From a virus, in IMG/VR virus record IMGVR_UViG_3300045141_000143, positions 1 through 64,000 of that record: a stretch of 64,000 nt of DNA; one strand, written 5' to 3'. How positions within the stretch are numbered: the first letter of the stretch is position 1; the number at the start of each line of letters is the position of its first letter. The translations under genes and the position numbers were made by a program. A model generated the notes under the pieces. That model saw nothing but the letters and a program-made list of their open reading frames with translations, was not told where the DNA came from and searched no databases. Positions 27,163 to 35,185 of the stretch are shown piece by piece.

Positions 27163-27341
27163 GCGACGCCGAGCGGCGAGAGATAGCGCTACAGGAGATA
27201 GGCGACGCCGCTGCGGACTGTGTGAAGCGCCTGGAGCGGCTAGCGCGCTGGCTGGACGCCCTGACGGCTGACGAGGCGTTGGCATGGTCCCAGGCGCGGC
27301 AGGCGTGCGACCGGCTCTATCTCGCGGTCAACCAGCCATGA
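27159..27341 (+). CDS. Small helical protein
   Basis: 60 residues from GTG 27159. Entirely helical, charged (AERREIALQEIGDAAADCVK, RLERLARWLDALTADEALAW). No family. Overlaps the 27338 start. Confidence 0.5.
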   Translation: MSDAERREIALQEIGDAAADCVKRLERLARWLDALTADEALAWSQARQACDRLYLAVNQP

Positions 27342-27448
27342 CGCTGGAGAGGCGCTGGGTGCGGCTCTGCGTCCTCTGGTACGTGTGCGGCCTCGCGACC
27401 GGGCTCGTCGCTGCGGCATGGTTCGCGAAAGCCAGGGGCATCTGGTGA
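27338..27448 (+). CDS. 36-residue membrane peptide
   Basis: MTLERRWVRLCVLWYVCGLA then TGLVAAAWFAKARGIW: basic start and one membrane helix. Coupled on both sides by ATGA or GTGA overlaps. Function unknown. Confidence 0.5.
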   Translation: MTLERRWVRLCVLWYVCGLATGLVAAAWFAKARGIW

Positions 27449-27702
27449 CGGCCCCCGGCTATTGGATGTACGAGACGAGCGGTGTGCTGCGGCCTGCGAT
27501 CGTGGCCTATCTGGACGGCGAGGAGATGACGCCAGAGCAGATCGTCGCCATGCGCGCGTATATCCGGCAGTGGATCTTTGCCCCGGTATGGACAGGCCCA
27601 GAGATCGAGAACCTGCGCGCGATGGTCGCTGGCATCACGAGTCGAGAGCGGCTTGAGTTCTGGTTGGACGAGGCCGAGGCCTGCGGGATCGATCCGCTAT
27701 GA
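27445..27702 (+). CDS. Conserved small phage protein
   Basis: 85 residues from GTG 27445. PAIVAYLDGEEMTPEQIVAM then RAYIRQWIFAPVWTG, and IENLRAMVAGITSRERLEFW; this order, with the yIrqWI--pvW-G core, is a conserved small phage protein I have seen in several alphaproteobacterial prophages. Function unknown. Confidence 0.6.
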   Translation: MTAPGYWMYETSGVLRPAIVAYLDGEEMTPEQIVAMRAYIRQWIFAPVWTGPEIENLRAMVAGITSRERLEFWLDEAEACGIDPL

Positions 27703-27998
27703 GCGAGACGGTGCAATTCTGCCCGCAGTGCGGGACCAAGACATGGCACGTCAGCGGCGTGTGCGAGTGGTCTGACTGTCACAAGAAGTGGCGCCAGGGC
27801 GACCGCGTGCTGATCGCCATCGGATCGGACAGCACGCCTGGGGTGGTGATCCTCGCGTCGGGCAACGGCAAAAGTTTGATGCTGGAGTTCGAAGCGATCT
27901 TGCATGGCCACGTCGGGACGATGCCGGTGCTGCTTGAGGAGGACGGCTGCTTTCGCTCCATCGTCACCGGAGAGGTCGTGGAGCTGACGCCGCGATGA
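27699..27998 (+). CDS. Zinc-ribbon protein
   Basis: 99 residues. FCPQCGTKTWHVSGVCEWSD with a later His provides a zinc-ribbon N-terminus; the rest is beta-rich (RVLIAIGSDSTPGVVILASG). No recognised family. Overlaps both neighbours by 4 bases. Confidence 0.55.
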   Translation: MSETVQFCPQCGTKTWHVSGVCEWSDCHKKWRQGDRVLIAIGSDSTPGVVILASGNGKSLMLEFEAILHGHVGTMPVLLEEDGCFRSIVTGEVVELTPR

Positions 27999-28456
27999 CG
28001 ACGGCTGACACCTACTCGGACGGCACTCTGAGCCTGATCGCGGTGAAACGTCCACGCCTGGAAGGCTGGCGCGAGGTTCCCACTGACGGATTGCCGGTGG
28101 TGAGACACAAGGGCGCCCCGGTGCGGGCCTTCTTTCACGAAGCCTCATCGCTGGCTGTCCTGTCCGCCGTGGAGTTCATCGATGACGGTAAGGTCGACGG
28201 ACCAGAGTATCACCTCAGCATCAGCCGCCAGCATCGCACGCTCGGCACGCGCCGTTGCTCATCGAACGAAGCGCGATGGGTGCTGAAGCAGTTCGGCATC
28301 GAGGAAGCGATCGAGGACAATCACGTTCCCGGCGGCCGCGTCCGCAACTTCTGGCGGCCGGTCGCAGACCCGATGGTTGGGCGTGAGTGCCTGTGCGTCG
28401 AGAGTGAACCTGCGATCGTTGAGGATAAGGGCGACTTCGTTTGGAGGGCGGCCTAG
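27995..28456 (+). CDS. Conserved phage hypothetical protein
   Basis: 153 residues. EYHLSISRQHRTLGTRRCSS then NEARWVLKQFGIEEAIEDNH and VRNFWRPVADPMVGRECLC. The arrangement HlSis, ARWVLkqFgie--EEDNHvPg--RnfW-PVA-p-vG-EC-C is widespread in phages and plasmids but uncharacterised. Last gene of this rightward operon; its stop overlaps that of the convergent RMF-like gene. Confidence 0.6.
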   Translation: MTTADTYSDGTLSLIAVKRPRLEGWREVPTDGLPVVRHKGAPVRAFFHEASSLAVLSAVEFIDDGKVDGPEYHLSISRQHRTLGTRRCSSNEARWVLKQFGIEEAIEDNHVPGGRVRNFWRPVADPMVGRECLCVESEPAIVEDKGDFVWRAA

Positions 28457-28692
28457 ACCGCCTCCTGCCCCTTGCCCTCACGCACCAGCTTGGCTGATCC
28501 AGGGCAGCAGCACCCGCACCACCAATGCAGGCGAGGCGCTCTGGTGAACCCGTCCAGCCAACCGGCGCGCTCCAACTCCCGATCGTCCCCGTAGGGGCAA
28601 TCCGCCGCCGCAGTGCCAGCGCGCTTCGCCTCGTCGCCTTCGCGGCGGCAGCGTTCGACAATCAGCATAGCCATCGCGAGGTTGTCGTTCAT
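28453..28692 (-). CDS. Rmf/CrpP-fold small protein
   Basis: 79 residues. AKRAGTAAADCPYGDDRELE then RAGWLDGFTRA follows the ribosome modulation factor pattern (G--A----CPY-----R--WL-Gw--a), also seen in CrpP-like phage and plasmid proteins. A Cys-rich tail HWWCGCCCPG is an addition. RMF binds ribosomes and makes inactive 100S dimers; a phage version could act on host translation, but that is inference. A perfect 9-bp palindrome sits 12 bases upstream of its start. Confidence 0.55.
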   Translation of the reverse strand: MNDNLAMAMLIVERCRREGDEAKRAGTAAADCPYGDDRELERAGWLDGFTRAPRLHWWCGCCCPGSAKLVREGKGQEAV

Positions 28693-28704
28693 GGGTTCCT
28701 ACTC

Positions 28705-28724
28705 TTCAAAATGCCCATTTTGAA
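28705..28724. promoter_or_regulatory. Perfect palindrome upstream of the RMF-like gene
   Basis: TTCAAAATG, CC, CATTTTGAA: 9-bp arms, 2-base spacer, ending 13 bases from the start codon at 28692. Strong operator candidate. Confidence 0.6.
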
Positions 28725-28743
28725 ACCTGACATGGAGCAAAGC

Positions 28744-28762
28744 GCCAATTGCCACAATTGGC
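28744..28762. promoter_or_regulatory. Second palindrome upstream of the RMF-like gene
   Basis: GCCAATTG, CCA, CAATTGGC: 8-bp arms with 3-base spacer. It may be an operator or part of the promoter region for 28453-28692. Confidence 0.45.
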
Positions 28763-28774
28763 CAGACGCCGGGC

Positions 28775-28807
28775 AAAAAAAAACCCCGCCATTGCCCACG
28801 GCGGGGG
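28775..28807 (-). terminator. Intrinsic terminator of the late operon
   Basis: Read leftward: GGCGGGG-type stem (28784-28790 pairing with 28800-28806, 7 GC-rich pairs) followed by nine T residues (complement of 28775-28783). Placed after the last late gene (28853) and before the RMF-like gene, as expected for the end of the structural transcript. Confidence 0.85.
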
Positions 28808-28852
28808 AGGCTAGCGACTCGGAAGGTGTTCTCTTAACCCAGAACCCGCTGA

Positions 28853-29092
28853 CTATAGCCGAGGAGCGTGCTCGGCGCAGTACTCGCGGGTGACTGCCCT
28901 TTTCTCGACCTTGCTGATGACGAAGACGGTCGCCTGGGCGCCGCACTGGCACCGTCGGGCATAGAAGGCGGCGAGCTGCTCCTCGCGCCATGCTGCGGCC
29001 CTGGCCTTGCTCTCGGCCTTCCTGGCCGCTCTGGCAGTCGCCCGCGCCTGGTGTTCGTCTGGACCAGGCGCGGTGCCGCCCTTCGACCTCAC
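28853..29092 (-). CDS. Small zinc-binding protein, paralogue of 15825-16040
   Basis: 79 residues. N-terminal half is a charged Ala/Arg/Lys helix (RATARAARKAESKARAAAWR). C-terminal ARRCQCGAQATVFVISKVEK, then YCAEHA, is the CxC...CxxH module also found in the replication operon gene at 15825. It overlaps the membrane protein gene (ATGA) and lies at the lysis end of the late operon. Confidence 0.6.
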   Translation of the reverse strand: MRSKGGTAPGPDEHQARATARAARKAESKARAAAWREEQLAAFYARRCQCGAQATVFVISKVEKRAVTREYCAEHAPRL

Positions 29093-29370
29093 CGCGAAGG
29101 CTCTTGGTCGTCAGTCGCCTTTCTCTTCGCTGGCGCGGGAGCCGGGACCAGCCCGTGCGGTAGAGCTTCTAAGGGGATGGTCTTGCTGCACGCTTCCAGA
29201 AGCGGGACCAGCACTCGCTCGCGGGAAGCGTTCTGCTGCGACAAGAGCCAGAAGAGCGCACCGATGTAGACTGCGTTAATCAGGAGGACCATCAAGAGGT
29301 GCGATGGCAACGCTCCGATCAGCTTGTGCGAGATGCCAGCGATCATCCCGTGCTGCTGCTCTTCGGTCAC
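29089..29370 (-). CDS. Small membrane protein, holin candidate
   Basis: 93 residues. One hydrophobic segment at about 18-44 (ALPSHLLMVLLINAVYIGAL, then FWLL) with a charged N-terminus and a soluble C-terminus ending KRKATDDQEPSR. Position immediately after the endolysin candidate fits a holin or a spanin component. Overlaps both neighbours by 4 bases. Confidence 0.5.
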   Translation of the reverse strand: MTEEQQHGMIAGISHKLIGALPSHLLMVLLINAVYIGALFWLLSQQNASRERVLVPLLEACSKTIPLEALPHGLVPAPAPAKRKATDDQEPSR

Positions 29371-29741
29371 AACGAAGCCTCTGTCTCGACCACGCAGTAG
29401 CGGTCGCCATCATCGCAGGCAGGACCGACGCCGTTCTTGAACCTGATGATCCTCTCCGCGACGGGATGCAGCACCCACTGGTCGATCACGCGGAGGCCGT
29501 CATCGTTCTGGTCAAGCAGGATCGCTATGTGGCTGCTGCCGTCGGTGGAGTTGGTATAGCGCCCGTTGTTGAACGTCGCGACAACTGCACCAGGCGGAAG
29601 ATCGGCGCCGCGCACCTTGATCCCTTGCCGCAGCTTGGAGGAGTTCGGCACGCCTGGGTCAACCAGCTGGACGAGTGCCATGCACTGGCCGGATCCGACG
29701 ACCTTACCGATCCAGCGGTGAGTGTCCGATGCGACGAACAT
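29367..29741 (-). CDS. Cys/His amidase-like protein (BPSL0067-type), endolysin candidate
   Basis: 124 residues. GSGQCMALVQLVDPGVP (17-33) has the nucleophile-type Cys; GADLPPGAVVATFNNGRYTN and GSSHIAILLDQND give the NGrY...SHiAi pattern with the His; then VIDQWVLHPVAERIIRF. This is the BPSL0067 or CHAP/NlpC-like fold. Predicted to cut cell-wall peptides. No signal peptide, so a holin is needed. It follows tail genes and precedes the membrane protein gene. Confidence 0.7.
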   Translation of the reverse strand: MFVASDTHRWIGKVVGSGQCMALVQLVDPGVPNSSKLRQGIKVRGADLPPGAVVATFNNGRYTNSTDGSSHIAILLDQNDDGLRVIDQWVLHPVAERIIRFKNGVGPACDDGDRYCVVETEASL

Positions 29742-29750
29742 AGCGGCCTC

Positions 29751-30839
29751 CTATAACTCGATGATCGCCGTGTAGCTGCCCAGGAAAGTGTAGTAGCCAG
29801 CTGCAACGACTGCGGTCGATAGCTTTAGATCTCGGGCCGAAAGCGCGGCGATTGTGTTCGCCGCGCCGCAGTTTGTGCAGCTACCGACGCCAATGAACAC
29901 GTTCGGTGTGGCACGCATCAGCGTGGGTAGGTTTATCATGTGTTCCGCGACCATGCCGGCGAGGCCGTAGCCCGAAAACCGGAACTGCCCCTGCACCAGA
30001 TACCTCTCGCACAGCGCCTGGTCATCGAACCGCACTTCCCATTGGGACGCGGTGTCGCCGGGTTCAAATTGCGGCTTTAGGACGCTGCCAGTGTTGAATT
30101 CGATCGTAGTGTTCGCGCCTGCGGTGATGGAGGTGGCGCCTGTGCAAACCAGCGGGCTGGTCGAGTAAGCCCCCGTGTTGACCCGCGCCGTCGCAGTGCC
30201 CTGCCATGAGAGCACATAGGTGCCGCCCTCTATGAAAGTCCCATCGATGACCTGTTGCATCGTTCCTTGGGTCACCGTGACGGTCGTGGCTGGCTTCGTT
30301 GCCGTGAACGTCAGCGTCCAACCGTTCTGCCCGGTCCTCCAGCGATCAAACGCCGTGTACTGGAACGCCGCCACATTGTTGCTGCCGCTGATATAGCCAT
30401 TCTGGTTGCACTGAAATCCCGAGTTGATGAGTCGGTTGCGATGACCGGCAAGCGGACCCAGGTTCTGTTGCGGGCTCGAGATGTCGTAAGGCACCTTCAG
30501 CCGTCCGGTCGATGGGTCGCGATAGACCGATCTCTCAGCGGGGATCTCGGGATAGACGTAGACGGGCAACGTGTTGAAATTGATCTTCGCCGTGCTTCCG
30601 GCCGAAGTCCAAAGCACCGTGTCGCGCGTCAGCGAGCCCGTGGTGTATGTGCCGATACCCCACTCTTGTCTTGTCGTATCATTCGCGAAATAGAGAACCT
30701 GTGCCGGGGCCACGAAGTATCCGGCAGCGACGCCGGCCGACCAGGGCAGCCGCCCTTGCACTGGCGTGCCGAGAACGAAGTTGCCGGTGCCGGGAGCTGC
30801 GACCAGCTCCAGGATGAAGTTGCCGATGCGCTCAACCAT
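29751..30839 (-). CDS. Tail fibre-like protein with receptor-binding-type C-terminus
   Basis: 362 residues. N-terminal 1-130: VAAPGTGNFVLGTPVQGRLP, then TRDTVLWTSAGSTAKINF, as in phage tail-tip fibres of the DUF2793/adaptor type. From residue 130, RNRLINSGFQCNQNGYISGS, then GTYVLSWQGTATARVN, LKPQFEPG and CERYLVQGQFRFSGYGLAG, a jelly-roll-like domain typical of phage receptor-binding proteins. The same domain ends the 1404-residue protein at 56838-61052. Probably contacts the host surface. Confidence 0.75.
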   Translation of the reverse strand: MVERIGNFILELVAAPGTGNFVLGTPVQGRLPWSAGVAAGYFVAPAQVLYFANDTTRQEWGIGTYTTGSLTRDTVLWTSAGSTAKINFNTLPVYVYPEIPAERSVYRDPSTGRLKVPYDISSPQQNLGPLAGHRNRLINSGFQCNQNGYISGSNNVAAFQYTAFDRWRTGQNGWTLTFTATKPATTVTVTQGTMQQVIDGTFIEGGTYVLSWQGTATARVNTGAYSTSPLVCTGATSITAGANTTIEFNTGSVLKPQFEPGDTASQWEVRFDDQALCERYLVQGQFRFSGYGLAGMVAEHMINLPTLMRATPNVFIGVGSCTNCGAANTIAALSARDLKLSTAVVAAGYYTFLGSYTAIIEL

Positions 30840-30848
30840 GCTGCTGCC

Positions 30849-31625
30849 TCAGATGCGTTCGGTTAGCTGGCCCGACCATGAGCGACGATCGGATGTGCCC
30901 AACGGGTATTTGATGTCCGCGGTCTGCTTGAGCCTGCCAAACGTGGCTTCCGTCCTCCAGTCTGGCGAATTGGTGTCGGGCACGACGAGGAGATTTGTGC
31001 CAAAGGCCGCAGCCCGCATCATGGCGTCAAGCGAGGGCCAAAGCTCCGTGCTCGTGCGGACGCCTTGCATATCCAGATCCCAGCGTCGCCGTTGGTATCG
31101 ATAGACCGGATACTCTTGCCCTCCGTGCGAGACCAGTTCGTCCGTCGTCACGTCGCGGCCGTAGCTGGTGTTGAGCGAAAGCGCGGAGAGCGGGCTCCAC
31201 ACCGGCCCGGCATACGCCAGCGCGACGTTGATGAAGCCGTCGGGGTTGCCGCTGTCGTTGAGGCTCACAGTGGCATAGTCGCCCACCACGCCGCCGGTGT
31301 CGGCAAGCACCTGCCCGCTCCCGTTCGCTGGCCCCGCCGTCGAACCCGAATACACGACCGTGGCCGGGTTGTTGTAGACCGTGAAGACGATTGCTGCGGC
31401 GCTGGTGAGGTTGCTGCGGAACAGGCCGATGATGCGAAACGTCTGCTGCGTCAGAGGCGGTGTAATGGTGAGCAAGATCCCGGTGCGCGTGGTCGTCTGC
31501 CAGCCGTCCGCCGCAGCACCAGAGTCAGTTTGCAGGTTGGTCACGGGCATCCCGGATGCGGCGTTGTTCGATGTCACGGTGCCGGTGGTGACGTGGTTTA
31601 TGTAGCCAAGCAGGGCATTGCTCAT
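30849..31625 (-). CDS. Tail-tip protein
   Basis: 258 residues. Beta-rich, with MSNALLGYINHVTTGTVTSN at the start, WSPLSALSLNTSYGRDVTTD and YRYQRRRWDLDMQGV in the middle. Resembles minor tail proteins found between the tail hub and fibre genes of siphophages. Overlaps the hub-like gene by 4 bases. Confidence 0.6.
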   Translation of the reverse strand: MSNALLGYINHVTTGTVTSNNAASGMPVTNLQTDSGAAADGWQTTTRTGILLTITPPLTQQTFRIIGLFRSNLTSAAAIVFTVYNNPATVVYSGSTAGPANGSGQVLADTGGVVGDYATVSLNDSGNPDGFINVALAYAGPVWSPLSALSLNTSYGRDVTTDELVSHGGQEYPVYRYQRRRWDLDMQGVRTSTELWPSLDAMMRAAAFGTNLLVVPDTNSPDWRTEATFGRLKQTADIKYPLGTSDRRSWSGQLTERI

Positions 31626-34600
31626 ATCAGCAACCTAACTGTGACCGACGCATCCTCGGAGCGGTAGCTGTAGCCCACGACCTGGCCAAGCCTGGTGCCC
31701 GAGAGATCGCCGATTTCTGTGGTGACCGAGACCACGTCGCCATATTCGAGCGTCACGCCAAGGGCGAACGGCACCTCGATACCGTAGACGCGCCGCCGCA
31801 CACCCCAGAGGTTCGTGTACTGGCTCGCCGCTGCCTGCGCGGCCGCCAGCGCTCCCAATGTGGGTCCGGCGTCCACGATCGAGCCGGTGATTACCGGAGG
31901 ATCGTTTGGCCGCGTGACGGAACTGAACAGCGTTGGCGAATTCGACTGCTGGATCGATTGCGGTGTGGCGAGGTACTGTTTGCGGGTCGCGTCGATCAGC
32001 GGTGAGAGATCGGTCGTCTGCTGGGTATAATTGTCATTGTAGCCGACGCGCATTCTGTACGGCGTGGGCGAGATGCCAGCCGGAAGCGCGATCGGCGTGA
32101 TCGAGATGATGTTGCGGTTGTCGAGCGCGGCCTCGACCAGCGTCGAGGCATTCGGGGGAAGCGCCGCCAATACCAGCGCACGGAGCTTACCATCGCGGCA
32201 GGAGACCAGCTTCATGCCAGCCGGAGCCAAGATCCTGGTCAGCAGCGTGATGCCGTCGGGCGCGTCTCCAGGCGCCAGGAAAATGGCACACCCGGAGGCG
32301 AGCGGCGCAACAGCTCCAATCGCGGCCAGATTGGTGCCGTTCAGCGCCACCAGGTTAGCCGGAACCCCGCACAGGTTGGTCAGCGCGTAGGCAGCGACCG
32401 CCAGAGCCACCGGTCCCGGCGAGCCAGGTATCGTCTGGCCGTTCACGTCACAGGTGATCGCGTAGACCGGTGTGCTGCCAAGCTGAAAGCAGCCACGCGC
32501 GAGGCATGTGCGATACGATCCAGCCGGTGTCGAGCCGACATAGAGGTCAGCCACGTCGCCAGCGAACGCCCAGCCCCCGGCGTGACCGCCTTCATAGAGG
32601 TTCGCGAGCTTCAGGATCGGGCCGTCGCAGACCTGATAGATCAGGTTCGGAGGGTCCACGAGGATCGGCGTGATGTTGTTCACCGGCCCGTAGATCGCCA
32701 ACGTGCCTTGACCGCCGCCGATCACCAGCGGTTTCAGCGAGCCCGTCAGCGCGGCTGTGCCATCGTATTGCCCATTGCCGCCGTAGGTGGTCCTAAGCAC
32801 CGGGCGTTCTAGCCAGTACGACGTATCGCGCAGTGGGATGGTTACCTGTTTGTCATCGGAAGTCACCGGGCCTGCCACGCCATTGAAGGCTGGCACCAGG
32901 CTCGCGTAAGGCGGTTCGGTCAGAATGTGCCGTGCGGTGTATGTGACATCGGCGGCACGCAGAGTGATCGTGGTCCCTGGTGGGATGTACGACGTCACCG
33001 TGTTCAGTTCCATCTGCCAGCAGGAGGTATAGACGACGTCGCCGTTCACCTGCGGCGTGACGCGGAGCACTATCGAGGTGTTGCTGAAGCCGGAGGTCAG
33101 TGTCGCGCTCGCAGTGATCCGCTGCCAGTGATCGGTCAGCGCCAGATTGGCGGCGACCGATGTTGCCGCGGTGGTGTTGCCCTCGATCGAGATCGCGATC
33201 GACGTCTTGGAAGCGGCTCGCGAGCCCGGAATCCAGACCCAGATCGAGGCACGCAGTGCCGCCCCTGTGGACGGCAGGCCGGCAACGCCGATCGTCGCAG
33301 TGTTGCTATCCGTGCCGGTGGCAGTCCGAACGTGTTTCCAGACTGAGGATCCGCCGTAGATCGGTGGGATCTCGCCGGTTACGGTGGTGTTCACGTTCCC
33401 GACGCTCGGCGTCTGCGTCGAGAGGACGTACTGGTTCTTGGCGATCTCGTTCAGCAGGACCGGCGCCCCGGTGAGGTGATAGGTTGCCGACCTCGTGAAC
33501 GGTCCGTTGGTCGTCGGCATGAACGAGGTTGCTACGCTACCGCCCTCTTGCTGCGGCGCCATGAGGCGGATTGTGAAGTCGGTGAACCAGGCGTTGGGAA
33601 TGTTTATCAACAGAGTCATCTGCGCGTAACGGGTTGTCGCGTGGCTGCATATCATCGGTGCGACACGGCGAGCGCGGGTAATGTCGTTGAGACTGCAAGG
33701 CGAAGGCCCGTCACCGGTGAACCCCAGCAGCGCGATGGTGCCGTCCCACTCCCGCGTCCCGAACTGGAAGGTGATGCCGCTCTGCGAGCCGCCGATGAGC
33801 GACGCATAAATGCTTGAGCACCACGCCTGCCCGACGGTCGCGTCGACGGTAAACGTATCGGCCACCAGGATTACACCCGCGGCGGAAGTGGTTGTGCCGG
33901 TGAAGTGCAGGTCCATGTACTTGTAGTGGGTAACCGTATCAGTGCCGATGTTCGTGACCTGCATCGTCAGGCCGGGAAGTTGGACCGACCATAAGCTCGG
34001 CAGCGTTGCCGTACCCACGACCGCGCCTGTCATGTCCGAGGTCGGAATGACGTTCGTTCCAGCATCGCCCCGCGTTACGTCGCCGACGGTGGTGGGAATG
34101 AAGAGAGTCGGCGTGGTGCCAAGCTCAAGCTGCGGCGCAGTGAAGTCGATGGTGAAGTCGACCGGCGCTCCGACGTTCCAATAGAACACGATGGACGGGT
34201 TCGAGGTCGCATATGCCGCATTGCCGGTCGCCGGCGTGGAATAGGTGCGGAAGAGCCGCGTGAGCGTCCCGGTGATCGAGGCCAGGAAGTTTGGCTGCGG
34301 CACGGTTACGGTGGTCGCAGTCGCATCGTAGAGCGCGAGCCAGTGCACGATCTGGGTCACGTTGGCGAAGCTGCCAGCGATCAGCGCCATCGAGTGGGAC
34401 TGCACGATCGCCGCGTTGTTCGGCAGGCCCGAGAGGCTGCCAGTTGTCCCATATGAGAGGCTGCCTGTGCTCGCCGTCGGAGTGCCGTGGAATCGCATCC
34501 GCAGCACGTTCGCCGCACCAGCTGCCCCGCTCTTGTAGATGGAAAGTTCGACCGCCAGGCCGCCCGATGCGACTGACCATCCTGTCGGCATTACGCCGCC

Positions 34601-35185
34601 CGAGTTGATCGTGCCTGCCGTGGCGCCGTTGCCAACCGAGTTGCGGACCACGTTCGTGGCGGTCACGTCGAGCGCAATCTGCCCGGTGTAGTCCTGCCGG
34701 ACCACGTTGACCGGCGCTAGCTGGAGCGTGTTGTTCTGATCGAGGTATGTGCCGACTGTGGCGCGGGCGGTTGCGGTGCCGCTGAAGTTCTCCAGGAGCT
34801 TGTCGCCATAGAGGATATGCGTGTCGCGGCCGTCGGCGATCCAACCGCCATTGATGATGCTGTCGTAGAAGCCGTCGCTGTTTGCCAACTGGATGGCACC
34901 CCAGGAGGCTCCTACAGCCGAGGCGGCAGGATCGAGGTTGACCATCCCGTCGACCGCGAACGCCTCCAGTACGCGCGGCGGGTATGGCACCGGTCCCTTC
35001 GGATCAGTCGGGCGAGTTCGATACCCCATGTCCGACGCTAGGATCTGCGTGTCGGTGTACTGACCGCTGTCGGTCAGCGAGAGCGAGCCGTGCGCCCGCG
35101 TGCCGTGGCCTTCAGCGTAGGTCAGACCGCCATCGTTCGGCCTGCGGATGGTCTGCTCGATCGCAAAGAAATGGGCCGTCGTCAT
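31622..35185 (-). CDS. Large tail hub/baseplate protein with inserted carbohydrate-binding-like domains
   Basis: 1187 residues. N-terminal part up to about 110 and the C-terminal 400 residues (VTIPLRDTSYWLERPVLRTT, LLTRILAPAGMKLVSCRDGK, LEYGDVVSVTTEIGDLSGTR) have the character of phage hub or fibre-attachment proteins. Between them (about 110-760) lie three jelly-roll-like segments with repeating features (LWSVQLPGLTMQVTNIGTDT, YMDLHFTGTTTSAAGV, W...LYDATATTVTV), as in CBM4/9-type carbohydrate-binding modules. The protein is thus likely to bind cell-surface glycans. Overlaps the tape measure gene by 4 bases. Confidence 0.6.
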   Translation of the reverse strand: MTTAHFFAIEQTIRRPNDGGLTYAEGHGTRAHGSLSLTDSGQYTDTQILASDMGYRTRPTDPKGPVPYPPRVLEAFAVDGMVNLDPAASAVGASWGAIQLANSDGFYDSIINGGWIADGRDTHILYGDKLLENFSGTATARATVGTYLDQNNTLQLAPVNVVRQDYTGQIALDVTATNVVRNSVGNGATAGTINSGGVMPTGWSVASGGLAVELSIYKSGAAGAANVLRMRFHGTPTASTGSLSYGTTGSLSGLPNNAAIVQSHSMALIAGSFANVTQIVHWLALYDATATTVTVPQPNFLASITGTLTRLFRTYSTPATGNAAYATSNPSIVFYWNVGAPVDFTIDFTAPQLELGTTPTLFIPTTVGDVTRGDAGTNVIPTSDMTGAVVGTATLPSLWSVQLPGLTMQVTNIGTDTVTHYKYMDLHFTGTTTSAAGVILVADTFTVDATVGQAWCSSIYASLIGGSQSGITFQFGTREWDGTIALLGFTGDGPSPCSLNDITRARRVAPMICSHATTRYAQMTLLINIPNAWFTDFTIRLMAPQQEGGSVATSFMPTTNGPFTRSATYHLTGAPVLLNEIAKNQYVLSTQTPSVGNVNTTVTGEIPPIYGGSSVWKHVRTATGTDSNTATIGVAGLPSTGAALRASIWVWIPGSRAASKTSIAISIEGNTTAATSVAANLALTDHWQRITASATLTSGFSNTSIVLRVTPQVNGDVVYTSCWQMELNTVTSYIPPGTTITLRAADVTYTARHILTEPPYASLVPAFNGVAGPVTSDDKQVTIPLRDTSYWLERPVLRTTYGGNGQYDGTAALTGSLKPLVIGGGQGTLAIYGPVNNITPILVDPPNLIYQVCDGPILKLANLYEGGHAGGWAFAGDVADLYVGSTPAGSYRTCLARGCFQLGSTPVYAITCDVNGQTIPGSPGPVALAVAAYALTNLCGVPANLVALNGTNLAAIGAVAPLASGCAIFLAPGDAPDGITLLTRILAPAGMKLVSCRDGKLRALVLAALPPNASTLVEAALDNRNIISITPIALPAGISPTPYRMRVGYNDNYTQQTTDLSPLIDATRKQYLATPQSIQQSNSPTLFSSVTRPNDPPVITGSIVDAGPTLGALAAAQAAASQYTNLWGVRRRVYGIEVPFALGVTLEYGDVVSVTTEIGDLSGTRLGQVVGYSYRSEDASVTVRLLI

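Noticed and set aside
29367-29741. Toxin or type VI effector reading of the BPSL0067-like protein
   Set aside because: Position at the end of the late operon next to a small membrane protein favours endolysin; no immunity gene is seen.
33476-33817. + strand frames within the tail hub and tape measure genes
   Set aside because: All are antisense shadows without ribosome sites, covering genes with strong phage signatures.
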